From assembly GCF_009759665.1 (NCBI RefSeq), contig NZ_WQNE01000051.1, forward strand, positions 1-40,478: 40,478 nucleotides of DNA, given 5' to 3'. The notes under the pieces were generated by a model, which had not been told where the DNA came from, did no database searches, and saw nothing but the letters and a program-made list of their open reading frames with translations. A program made the position numbers and the translations under genes. Below are positions 8,859 through 15,973 of this stretch, in pieces. Source of the DNA: Bradyrhizobium cajani. GTDB lineage: Bacteria > Pseudomonadota > Alphaproteobacteria > Rhizobiales > Xanthobacteraceae. Each line of letters begins with the position of its first letter. The stretch's first letter is position 1.

Positions 8859-11072
8859 ATGGCTTACAAGAACTTCAAGGTTGAGACCGATTCCGACGGC
8901 ATCGCGCTCGTCACCTGGGACATCCCGGGCCGTTCGATGAACGTGCTCGACGAGACCTCGACCAACGAGCTCGACGCGATCGTCAAGGAAACCACGGCTG
9001 ACGCCGCGGTGAAGGGCGTCGTCATCACTTCGGCCAAGGAGGCCTTCTGCGCCGGCGCCGACCTGTCGATGCTCGAGGGCATGAACCTGGCCTACGCGAA
9101 AGTCTTCAAGGAGCAGGGCGAGACGGCGGCGAACCAGATGCTGTTCGAGCAGAGCCGGCGCTTCTCGCAGGTGCTGCGCTCGATCGAGACCTCCGGCAAG
9201 CCGTGGGCGGCCGCGATCAACGGCCTCGCGCTCGGCGGCGGCTTCGAGATCACGCTGTGCTGCCACTATCGCGTGGCGGCGGAGAATCCCAAGCCCCGCC
9301 TCGGCCTGCCCGAGGTCAAGGTCGGCCTGTTCCCCGGCGCCGGCGGCACGCAGCGCGTGCCGCGTCTGGTGCCGCCGCAGGACGCCATGACCATCCTGCT
9401 CAAGGGCGACCCGGTCACGGTCGACAAGGCCAAGGCGCTGAACCTGATCCACGCCATCGTTCCCGCCGCCGACCTGATCAAGGCCGCGAAGGACTGGATC
9501 AAGGGCGGCGGCAAGGCCGTCGCGCCCTGGGACGAGAAGGGCTTCAAGCTGCCCGGCGGCCCGGTGTTCTCCAAGGCCGGCATGATGATGTTCCCGGCCG
9601 GCAACGCGATCTACCGCCGCGAGACCTACGACAATTATCCGGCCGCGCGCGCGATCATGAGCTGCGTCTATGAAGGCCTCCAGCTGCCGATCGACGCCGC
9701 GCTCCGTGTCGAGTCACGCTACTTCACCTCGGTGCTGCGCTCGAAGGAAGCGGCTGCGATGATCCGCAGCCTGTTCCTCTCGATGCAGGAGCTGAACAAG
9801 GGCGCGCGCCGTCCGAAGGACGTTCCGCCGACCAAGGTGAAGAAGATCGCCGTGATCGGCGCCGGCTTCATGGGCGCGAGCGTCGGCTACGTCTCGGCCC
9901 GCGCCGGCCTCGACGTCGTCCTGATCGATCGCGACCAGGAAAGCGCCGACAAGGGCAAGGCACATGCGCAGAAGGTGATCGAGGAGCAGATCAAGAAAGG
10001 CCGCGCCAAGCCCGCGGATGCCGAAGCCCTGCTCGCGCGCATCACGCCGACCGCGGACTATGCCGCGCTGAAGGACGTCGACCTCGTCATCGAGGCCGTG
10101 TTCGAGGACCGCAAGGTCAAGGCGGAGACCTTCGCCAAGGCGCAGGAGCACCTCAAGCCGGACGTGATCTTCGCGTCGAACACCTCGACACTGCCGATCA
10201 CCTCGCTGGCCGAGAGCTTCAAGGACCAGGGCAAGTTCGTCGGCATCCACTTCTTCTCGCCGGTCGAGAAGATGATGCTGGTCGAGATCATCCTCGGCAA
10301 GAACACCGGCGACGTCGCGCTCGCGACCGCGCTCGACTACGTCCGGCAGATCGGCAAGACGCCGATCGTCGTCAACGACTCCCGCGGCTTCTTCGCCAAC
10401 CGCTGCGTCGGCCGCTACGTCGCCGAAGGCAACGAGATGTTCCTCGAAGGCGTGCCGCCGGCGATGATCGAGAACTGCGCCAAGATGGCCGGCATGCCGG
10501 TCGGCCCGCTCTCGCTGTCCGACGAAGTCGCACTCGATCTCGGCCTCAAGATCATGAAGGCGACCGAAGCCGACCTCGGCCCCAACGCCATCAACCCCGA
10601 TCAGAAGAAGCTGATGGTGGAGATGGTCGAGAAGCAGGGCCGGCTCGGCCGCAAGAACAGCAAGGGCTTCTACGACTATCCCGAGAAGGGCAAGGGCCAG
10701 AAGAGCCTGTGGCCGGGTCTCTCGGCGCTCCAGCCCAAGCAGCTCGACCCCGACACGCTCGACATCGAGGAGTTGAAGCAGCGCTTCCTGGTGGTGCAGG
10801 CGGTGGAAGCCGCGCGCACGGTCGAAGACCACGTCATCACCGATCCGCGCGAGGCGGATGTCGGCTCCATCCTCGGCTTCGGCTTCGCGCCGTTCACCGG
10901 CGGTACGCTGTCCTACATCGACTTCATGGGCACGAAGAAGTTCGTCGAGCTCTGCCACAAGCTGGAGGCGAAGTACGGCTCGCGCTTCACTCCGCCGAAG
11001 CTGCTCGAGGAGATGGCGGCGAAGGGCGAAACCTTCTATGGCCGTTTCGCGCCGAAGAAGGCGGCGGCCTGA
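8859..11072 (+). CDS. fadB: Fused enoyl-CoA hydratase / 3-hydroxyacyl-CoA dehydrogenase
   Basis: A 737-residue bifunctional beta-oxidation enzyme. Residues ~1-300 are a crotonase domain with the oxyanion-hole region FCAGADLSMLEGM and NGLALGGGFEITLCCHYRVA, followed by LPEVKVGLFPGAGGTQRVPR carrying the catalytic Glu positions. From residue ~326 a Rossmann domain begins (KKIAVIGAGFMGASVGYVSA, the NAD-binding GxGxxG), then NTSTLPITSLA and GIHFFSPVEKMMLVEII of the 3-hydroxyacyl-CoA dehydrogenase, and the C-terminal domains with DSRGFFANRCVGRY. It starts 18 bases after the thiolase, so the three genes form one operon giving a full oxidation spiral. The symbol fadJ would be equally suitable. A strong terminator follows at 11095. 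Confidence 0.93.
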   Translation: MAYKNFKVETDSDGIALVTWDIPGRSMNVLDETSTNELDAIVKETTADAAVKGVVITSAKEAFCAGADLSMLEGMNLAYAKVFKEQGETAANQMLFEQSRRFSQVLRSIETSGKPWAAAINGLALGGGFEITLCCHYRVAAENPKPRLGLPEVKVGLFPGAGGTQRVPRLVPPQDAMTILLKGDPVTVDKAKALNLIHAIVPAADLIKAAKDWIKGGGKAVAPWDEKGFKLPGGPVFSKAGMMMFPAGNAIYRRETYDNYPAARAIMSCVYEGLQLPIDAALRVESRYFTSVLRSKEAAAMIRSLFLSMQELNKGARRPKDVPPTKVKKIAVIGAGFMGASVGYVSARAGLDVVLIDRDQESADKGKAHAQKVIEEQIKKGRAKPADAEALLARITPTADYAALKDVDLVIEAVFEDRKVKAETFAKAQEHLKPDVIFASNTSTLPITSLAESFKDQGKFVGIHFFSPVEKMMLVEIILGKNTGDVALATALDYVRQIGKTPIVVNDSRGFFANRCVGRYVAEGNEMFLEGVPPAMIENCAKMAGMPVGPLSLSDEVALDLGLKIMKATEADLGPNAINPDQKKLMVEMVEKQGRLGRKNSKGFYDYPEKGKGQKSLWPGLSALQPKQLDPDTLDIEELKQRFLVVQAVEAARTVEDHVITDPREADVGSILGFGFAPFTGGTLSYIDFMGTKKFVELCHKLEAKYGSRFTPPKLLEEMAAKGETFYGRFAPKKAAA

Positions 11073-11094
11073 TCACCTGAGGTCATTCGAGAAC

Positions 11095-11130
11095 AAAGGC
11101 CGGATCCATCGGATCCGGCCTTTTTGTTTT
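11095..11130 (+). terminator. Rho-independent terminator of the beta-oxidation operon
   Basis: A 10-bp perfect stem GGCCGGATCC / GGATCCGGCC with a 3-base ATC loop is flanked by AAA upstream and TTTTTGTTTT downstream. It starts 23 bases after the stop of the fused hydratase/dehydrogenase. The stem core GGCCGGATC recurs in two further terminators at 12011 and 12449. Confidence 0.9.
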
Positions 11131-11376
11131 GGCCGACGCCATCACGGTTGCGTCAAATTAGTTCCCGACTGTGGAACCGGTCACAGAATTCACATAGGAA
11201 CCGTGCCAGAATCCCGCTGTCCGTGGTGCCGCGCAATTGTCATAGCCGCGTCAAAGCGGCGCCGTTCTTTTGCTCGGCCCTGGCACTAGTCTTGCTGTGG
11301 GTCAGGGTGACGAACTCGGGTGGGACACTTGCCAATCCCATCGGCAAGTTGAAGACGAAATAAGAGAGCGTCCTTG

Positions 11377-11595
11377 ATGAATTCTTTGGTGCTGCGGAAG
11401 ACCGCGCTCGCTCGCGATCTCACCGCGAAATATGCTGTTGCCTTCACGACTGGCCGCTTCTCGCCGCAGCAGAAGCCGGCGCGCCTGCGCCGCAAGGGGC
11501 CGGTGCTTTGGGCTGCGCTGGCGTTACTTGTGCTGGCGGCGGATGTTCTGCTCGCTTATCTCGCCTGGTGCGCCGTCGACCTCGTTGTGGGCTGA
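11377..11595 (+). CDS. Small single-pass membrane protein, uncharacterised
   Basis: A 72-residue frame: a basic N-terminal half (RKTALARDLTAKY, PARLRRKGP) followed by one strongly hydrophobic segment (VLWAALALLVLAADVLLAYL) close to the C-terminus, which by the positive-inside rule would put the N-terminus in the cytoplasm. AAGAGAG lies 7-13 bases upstream of the ATG. The basic region followed by a clean membrane segment supports a real gene, but I do not recognise a family. Its last 72 bases overlap the end of the antisense membrane-protein frame at 11524-11865, so both may not be genuine. No function is proposed. Confidence 0.5.
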   Translation: MNSLVLRKTALARDLTAKYAVAFTTGRFSPQQKPARLRRKGPVLWAALALLVLAADVLLAYLAWCAVDLVVG

Positions 11596-11865
11596 GACGT
11601 CGCGCGCGTGCAGCAAATACGATGCAGCGAAGTAGGCGAGCTGGCAGACGGCAAGACAGATGGCAACGACGGCCACGCCCGCCATCATCCCGAATTCGTA
11701 GACGCGAAGGACAATTGCGGCAAGGATTGCGAGGAACGGCGAGATCACGACCAGCGCCCAGATCCTGAAAACATAACCGGTCGCTATTCCCGCCAATGCG
11801 CTTGCAACGATCAGGACGAAGGCGATCGTCAAGTTCAGCTCCAACGCGAGTTCAAATATCTTCAA
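11524..11865 (-). CDS. Small multi-pass membrane protein, uncharacterised
   Basis: A 113-residue frame with three hydrophobic segments: LTIAFVLIVASALAGIATGY, IWALVVISPFLAILAAIVL and MAGVAVVAICLAVCQLAYF, and a polar C-terminal tail. The pattern of three clean membrane helices with short charged loops is hard to obtain by chance. The start would be TTG at 11865 because a TGA stop sits directly before it, and no good ribosome binding site is visible, so the start is uncertain. The 3' end overlaps a plus-strand small gene by 72 bases. No recognised family; function unknown. Confidence 0.5.
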   Translation of the reverse strand: MKIFELALELNLTIAFVLIVASALAGIATGYVFRIWALVVISPFLAILAAIVLRVYEFGMMAGVAVVAICLAVCQLAYFAASYLLHARDVSAHNEVDGAPGEISEQNIRRQHK

Positions 11866-12010
11866 TCAATTCTGCCAAGCTCGCCCGCTTTACGAGCGTT
11901 GACAAGACAGCACTACTTACGTTTGGCGGACAACAGTTCATAAGTCTAAATGCAAGGTACGATGATCCCGCCATTTGGGTTCGCGCACCCCATCCGGGGC
12001 AAAGACAAGC

Positions 12011-12047
12011 AAAAAGGCCGGATCGTCGATCCGGCCCTTTTTATTTT
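12011..12047. terminator. Bidirectional hairpin terminator at the end of the 114-residue hypothetical gene
   Basis: AAAAAGGCCGGATC-GTC-GATCCGGCCCTTTTTATTTT: a 9-bp stem with A-tract and T-tract on either side, so it would work on both strands. It lies directly after the minus-strand gene 12041-12385, whose TAA stop codon is inside the A/T tract. The stem core is the same as at 11098 and 12452. Confidence 0.85.
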
Positions 12048-12385
12048 CGGTCTCCGAACGGCGAGAACGCGCGGCCCGATACCGCATCGTCGGCGAGACT
12101 GGCTCTCCAGGCGCCTTCGTCGCCGCGGCCCATGCGCACCTCGAAGCGCCAGCCATTCTGGTTGGTGAAGGCGATGTCCGCACCGCCCTTCCTCCTAGTG
12201 TAGCTGCACGGATATTCGGTCATCCGGTCCGGAAAGACGATCTTTCCTTCCTTGCTCTCGAACACGGCCGAGGTGAGCTGGGGATGGATCATGAAGATGC
12301 AATTGCGCTGCGGCAGGTCCGGTGTCGACAAGCCGAGCATCGCGAGCGGCGCGCCCGCGGCGGTCATGAGAACGATCATGTTCAT
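12041..12385 (-). CDS. Small hypothetical protein with a hydrophobic N-terminus
   Basis: A 114-residue protein of unknown family. The N-terminus MNMIVLMTAAGAPLAMLGLS is hydrophobic and could be an uncleaved anchor or a signal peptide without a positive region. The rest is polar with two cysteines (RNCIF and YPCSY) and ends AFSPFGDRK. The ATG at 12385 is chosen because the frame further upstream runs into the neighbouring terminator and has no protein-like character. No strong Shine-Dalgarno sequence is visible. The terminator placed exactly at its stop codon supports a real transcribed gene. Function unknown. Confidence 0.6.
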   Translation of the reverse strand: MNMIVLMTAAGAPLAMLGLSTPDLPQRNCIFMIHPQLTSAVFESKEGKIVFPDRMTEYPCSYTRRKGGADIAFTNQNGWRFEVRMGRGDEGAWRASLADDAVSGRAFSPFGDRK

Positions 12386-12448
12386 GGGGCTGTCTCGTGG
12401 ATAGGAGCTGAGATTTCGACGCCGTTGACGGTCAAATGGTTCACAATG

Positions 12449-12476
12449 AAAAAGGCCGGATCGACGATCCGGCCTT
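12449..12476 (-). terminator. Rho-independent terminator of the glutathione S-transferase gene
   Basis: On the minus strand GGCCGGATC-GTC-GATCCGGCC is followed by TTTTT, 24 bases past the stop codon of the transferase. The 9-bp stem is identical to that at 12016 and nearly so to 11098. Confidence 0.85.
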
Positions 12477-12499
12477 TCGCCTGTTGCGTCTCGCAAGGC

Positions 12500-13114
12500 T
12501 TACTTCGCCTGCGCCAGCCCTTCCTTCTCCAGCGCTTGCTGCACCTTCGGCCGCGCCGCGACGCGCGCCTTGTAGGCGGTGAGATCGGGCATCGCCGAGA
12601 GATCGAACTTCATCCGGTCGGCCCAGGTCAGCATCGTGAAGAGATAACCGTCGGCGACCGTGAACTGCTTGCCCATGAGGTAGTCGCGGCCGGCGAGCTG
12701 GCTGTCGATGTATTTCAGCTTGCCCATCACGCGGTCCTTGAAGAACGCCTTGGCCTCGTCGTTCAGCGCCGGCGCGAACAGCGGGCCGAAGCTCTTGTGC
12801 ACCTCCGAGGTGAGGAAATTCAGCCACTCCAGCAGCTTGTAGCGCTCGGAACTGTCGCGGGCGGGCGCGAGCGCCTTGCTTGAAGCTTGATCGGCGATCA
12901 TCTGGACAATCACCGGGCCTTCGGTCACGATCTCGCCGCTGTCGAGGCCCAGCGCCGGGACCTGGCCCTTGGGGTTCAGCTTCAGATAATCCTCACCATT
13001 TTCGAGCTTCTTGGCCCGGATATCGACCTTGACCAGCTCGTAGGGCAGGCCGGCTTCGAGGAGTGCGATGTGGGGTGACAGCGAGCAGGCACCGGGCGAA
13101 TAGTACAGTTTCAT
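12500..13114 (-). CDS. gstA: Glutathione S-transferase, GstA (beta-class) type
   Basis: A 204-residue cytosolic transferase closely matching E. coli GstA. The N-terminal thioredoxin-like domain begins MKLYYSPGACSLSPHIALLE with the beta-class catalytic Cys10 and the partner His15, and contains NPKGQVPAL with the cis-Pro and TEGPVIVQMIAD with the glutathione-binding Glu. The all-helical C-terminal domain includes LEWLNFLTSEVHKSFGPLF and FTVADGYLFTMLTWADRM. AGGAGG precedes the ATG. It conjugates or exchanges glutathione with electrophiles or disulfides. It is divergent from a MarR regulator; the intergenic region carries two exact palindromes that are the probable operator, so induction by electrophilic or aromatic compounds is likely. 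The glutathione synthesis gene gshA lies just beyond the regulator. Confidence 0.93.
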   Translation of the reverse strand: MKLYYSPGACSLSPHIALLEAGLPYELVKVDIRAKKLENGEDYLKLNPKGQVPALGLDSGEIVTEGPVIVQMIADQASSKALAPARDSSERYKLLEWLNFLTSEVHKSFGPLFAPALNDEAKAFFKDRVMGKLKYIDSQLAGRDYLMGKQFTVADGYLFTMLTWADRMKFDLSAMPDLTAYKARVAARPKVQQALEKEGLAQAK

Positions 13115-13160
13115 GGAATTTCCTCCTCTGGACGCTTGGTTCGTGCGAAAGACCAACTAC

Positions 13161-13200
13161 ATGCACCTGCATGAAATAGTCAAGATTGATGCAGGTGCAT
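13161..13200. promoter_or_regulatory. Twin palindromic MarR operator, gst/marR divergent promoter
   Basis: ATGCACCTGCAT (13161-13172) and ATGCAGGTGCAT (13189-13200) are exact reverse complements of each other. Each is itself a dyad of ATGCA and TGCAT around a 2-base centre. The two centres are 28 bases apart, close to an integral number of helical turns, so two dimers could bind the same face. The site lies 47 bases from the gst start and 40 bases from the MarR start. The layout is that of a MarR-family repressor controlling itself and the divergent gene. Confidence 0.75.
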
Positions 13201-13240
13201 CAAATGAGGTAAAGAGCGGGCGACGAGTTTGAGCGGGACC

Positions 13241-13735
13241 ATGAAACGCAAACCATCGACCGAGGCGACGTCAGCCTGGATCCGCCTGATGCGGGTCCAG
13301 AGCCGTGTGCTCGATTGTGTCGAACAGGACCTGAAGAAGGCAGGCTTTCCGCCGCTGGCCTGGTATGACGCACTGCTCGAACTGTCGCGCGCGCCCTCGG
13401 GCGAGTTGCGGCCGGTCGAGCTCGAGCGGCAGATGCTGATCCCGCAATATTCCACCTCGCGGCTGATCGATCGTCTCGTCGACGAGGGCCTCGCCTCGCG
13501 GCGCGAATGCAAGATCGACAAGCGGGGCCAGTTCGTCGAGATCACCGAGGCCGGCCGCGAGTTGCAGCGGCGGATGTGGGGCGCCTATTCCGCTGCAATC
13601 GAGAAATATGTCGGCTCCAAACTGTCCGATGCGGATGCCATCAAGCTCAGCGGTCTGCTCGATCGCCTGGGCTGCTCCTGCGGCGAGATGAAACTGCCGC
13701 CGGTCAACGTCAACGAGAGTACGCCGTCGCGATGA
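13241..13735 (+). CDS. MarR-family transcriptional regulator
   Basis: A 164-residue winged-helix regulator. Helices around SAWIRLMRVQSRVLDCVEQD form the dimerisation region; LRPVELERQMLIPQYSTSRLID is the helix-turn-helix with recognition helix, followed by the wing region LASRRECKIDKRGQFVEITEAG with a conserved D/R-rich turn. The C-terminal helices include two close cysteines (GCSCGE), which might serve as a redox or electrophile sensor (inference). The start is the ATG at 13241; an in-frame TTG four codons upstream is less likely. It is divergent from gstA with two palindromes between, suggesting repression of gstA and itself. Confidence 0.9.
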   Translation: MKRKPSTEATSAWIRLMRVQSRVLDCVEQDLKKAGFPPLAWYDALLELSRAPSGELRPVELERQMLIPQYSTSRLIDRLVDEGLASRRECKIDKRGQFVEITEAGRELQRRMWGAYSAAIEKYVGSKLSDADAIKLSGLLDRLGCSCGEMKLPPVNVNESTPSR

Positions 13736-13834
13736 TCGCGCGGCAAACCAGCACATCCGCGCGCCCGGTCGGTTCGCGGACCATCCCTGTCACCCGCGCG
13801 CATTCGGTCGAAGCGCTTTTGATTAGAGTTTGAT

Positions 13835-15205
13835 ATGGCGCGAGACCAGATCGATATGACGCCGCTGCAATCGCGCGACGAGCTCGTTGCGTGGTTCGAG
13901 GCCGGCTGCAAGGCCCCGTCCGAATTCCGCTTGGGCACCGAGCACGAGAAGACGCCGTTCACGCTCGAAGGCCACCGTCCGGTGCCCTACGAGGGCGCGC
14001 GCGGCATCGGCGCGCTGCTCGAGGGCATGAAGCTCCTGCTCGGCTGGGAGCCGATCATGGAGAAGGGCAACATCATCGGCCTCTACGACGTCACCGGCGG
14101 CGGCGCGATCTCGCTCGAGCCCGGCGGGCAGTTCGAGCTCTCCGGCGCGCCGGTCGAGACCGTGCACCAGACCCAGAGCGAGCTGATGGCGCATCTGGCG
14201 CAGGTGCGCGAGATCGCAGCGCCGCTCGGCATCGGCTTCCTCGGGCTCGGCATGACGCCGTCCTGGTCGCGCGCCGACATCCCGGTGATGCCCAAGGGCC
14301 GCTACAAGATCATGACCAATTACATGCCGAAGGTCGGCCAATACGGCCTCGACATGATGTACCGGACGTGCACGGTGCAGACCAATCTCGACTTCTCCTC
14401 CGAAGCCGACATGGTCAAGAAATTGCGGGTCTCGCTGGCGCTCCAGCCGATCGCGACCGCGCTGTTCGCCAATTCGCCGTTCACCGAGGGCAAGCCGAAC
14501 GGCTTCCTCTCCTTCCGCTCCGAGATCTGGCGCGACACGGACAATGCACGCTCGGGCATGATGCCCTGGGCGTTCGAGGACGGCATGGGCTTCGAGCGCT
14601 ATGTCGACTACGCACTCGACGTGCCCATGTATTTCGTCAAGCGCGGCGAGGAGTACATCGACGTCTCGGGCTCCTCGTTCCGCGCCTTCTTCGACGGCCG
14701 CAACAACAACCTTCCCGGCGAGCGTCCGACGCTGTCGGACTGGGCCAACCATCTCTCCACGATCTTTCCCGAGGTGCGGCTCAAGCGCTATCTCGAGATG
14801 CGCGGCTCCGACGGCGGCCCGTGGGGCCGGCTGCCGGCGCTGCCGGCATTCTGGGTCGGGCTGCTCTACGACGATGTCTCGCTCGATGCCGCCTGGGAGA
14901 TCGTGAAGCACTGGAGCGCGCATGAGCGCCAGGCCCTGCGCGACGACGTGCCGCGCTTCGGCTTCAAGGCGCGGATCAAGGACCGCTATCTCTTCGAGGT
15001 CGCCAAGGAGTGCCTCGTCCTGGCCCATGCCGGCCTGCGCCGGCGCGGCCGGATCGACCAGCTGGGCCGCGACGAGACAAGGCATCTGGAGCCGCTCGAC
15101 CGCATCATCGATTCCGGCCGGACGCCGGCCGAGGAGATGCTGGATAAATTCAACGGTCCCTGGAAGGGCTCGGTGGAACCGGCCTACGCCGAATACGCGT
15201 TCTAG
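13835..15205 (+). CDS. gshA: Glutamate-cysteine ligase (gamma-glutamylcysteine synthetase)
   Basis: A 456-residue enzyme that joins L-glutamate and L-cysteine using ATP, the first and rate-limiting step of glutathione synthesis. It belongs to the plant/alphaproteobacterial class: RLGTEHEKTPF holds metal-binding Glu residues near the N-terminus, GGGAISLEPGGQFELSG the active-site strand, YGLDMMYRTCTVQTNLD the substrate region, and ANSPFTEGKPNGFLSFRSEIW and YVDYALDVPMYF continue the family pattern. The size is normal. The neighbouring gstA uses glutathione, so the two genes form a functional group, although gshA has its own spacing (99 bases after the MarR stop) and no palindrome of the gst/marR type directly upstream. 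Confidence 0.95.
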   Translation: MARDQIDMTPLQSRDELVAWFEAGCKAPSEFRLGTEHEKTPFTLEGHRPVPYEGARGIGALLEGMKLLLGWEPIMEKGNIIGLYDVTGGGAISLEPGGQFELSGAPVETVHQTQSELMAHLAQVREIAAPLGIGFLGLGMTPSWSRADIPVMPKGRYKIMTNYMPKVGQYGLDMMYRTCTVQTNLDFSSEADMVKKLRVSLALQPIATALFANSPFTEGKPNGFLSFRSEIWRDTDNARSGMMPWAFEDGMGFERYVDYALDVPMYFVKRGEEYIDVSGSSFRAFFDGRNNNLPGERPTLSDWANHLSTIFPEVRLKRYLEMRGSDGGPWGRLPALPAFWVGLLYDDVSLDAAWEIVKHWSAHERQALRDDVPRFGFKARIKDRYLFEVAKECLVLAHAGLRRRGRIDQLGRDETRHLEPLDRIIDSGRTPAEEMLDKFNGPWKGSVEPAYAEYAF

Positions 15206-15211
15206 ACCAAC

Positions 15212-15228
15212 GGGCCGGCGACCGGCCC
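15212..15228 (+). terminator. Weak hairpin after gshA
   Basis: GGGCCGG-CGA-CCGGCCC forms a 7-bp GC stem seven bases past the gshA stop. There is no T-tract after it, so intrinsic termination is uncertain; it may only stabilise the mRNA end. Confidence 0.4.
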
Positions 15229-15320
15229 TGTCAGCCGTTCATCGCCCATACAGGTTTGCGGCGATCAAATGATCGGCTGAAAAAACCTGAACGTCGTCAA
15301 TAACTCGAAAGCTATTCCGA

Positions 15321-15887
15321 ATGGGGAAGGGCCGCCTGCCAGGGGCCGTCATGGCAAGCGTCGCGGCATGCATCGCGCTGCTGTCGCTCGTGCTTGCGTA
15401 CCTGCCGGCACGCGCCCAGACGGCGTTCGACCGGCCCGGCGGCGACTATTTCAGCACGCCGGTCACGTCGGGTGACCCCGAGGATTGCGCACTGCTCTGC
15501 GAGCGCGACCGCCGTTGCCGGTCGTGGAGCTTCAACTATCCCGACGTCGAAGGCGGCTCGGCGGTGTGCTGGCTCAAGAACACCGTGCCGCCACGCATCC
15601 CCGGAAGCTGCTGCATCTCCGGCGTCCGCGGCGCCGGCGTGATCGAGCCGCGCATCGAAGGCGTGGAAACGTCGATCGACCGCCCCGGCGGCGATCTGCG
15701 CAATTTCGAACTCAAGGAAGGCGAAGGCGTGGAAGTCTGCAAGGCCGCCTGCGTCGCCGACAACAAGTGCCGCGCTTTCACCTACGCCCGTCCCGGCTAC
15801 ACAGGGCGCGAGGCGCGTTGCTTTCTGAAGAAGGAAATCAAGCCGCCGCGCCGCAAGGCGGGTTTCACATCCGGCGTGGTCAGATAA
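15321..15887 (+). CDS. Secreted protein with two PAN/apple domains
   Basis: A 188-residue exported protein. A signal peptide (hydrophobic stretch SVAACIALLSLVLAYLPARA) ends near AQTAFDRPGG. Two homologous PAN_4-like modules follow, each opening with a RPGGD phrase (FDRPGGDYFSTPV and IDRPGGDLRNFEL), each with a DPEDCALLCERDRRCRSWSF- or VEVCKAACVADNKCRAFTY-type Cys pattern, and a C-W/FLKK strand (AVCWLKNTVPP and ARCFLKKEIKPP). PAN modules bind proteins or carbohydrates and are held by disulfides, so a periplasmic binding role is likely. The ATG at 15321 is used; ATG at 15351 is an alternative that still leaves a signal peptide. No partner gene is evident. Confidence 0.85.
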   Translation: MGKGRLPGAVMASVAACIALLSLVLAYLPARAQTAFDRPGGDYFSTPVTSGDPEDCALLCERDRRCRSWSFNYPDVEGGSAVCWLKNTVPPRIPGSCCISGVRGAGVIEPRIEGVETSIDRPGGDLRNFELKEGEGVEVCKAACVADNKCRAFTYARPGYTGREARCFLKKEIKPPRRKAGFTSGVVR

Positions 15888-15973
15888 TCCGCAGCTGCGA
15901 TCGCCGACATTGCGTGCGAGGGTGCACGGCGCGCCTTACGCGGGGGCGGTGACGCTCGCGGGTGGCGCGCCCC

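Noticed and set aside
7614..9452. A 612-residue minus-strand frame opposite the thiolase and hydratase genes
   Set aside because: It spans two real sense genes and their gap, with no domain or ribosome binding site; a shadow.
11124..11363. A 79-residue plus-strand frame after the beta-oxidation terminator
   Set aside because: It begins inside the terminator T-tract, lacks a ribosome binding site and has no regular pattern; more likely promoter region of the small gene at 11377.
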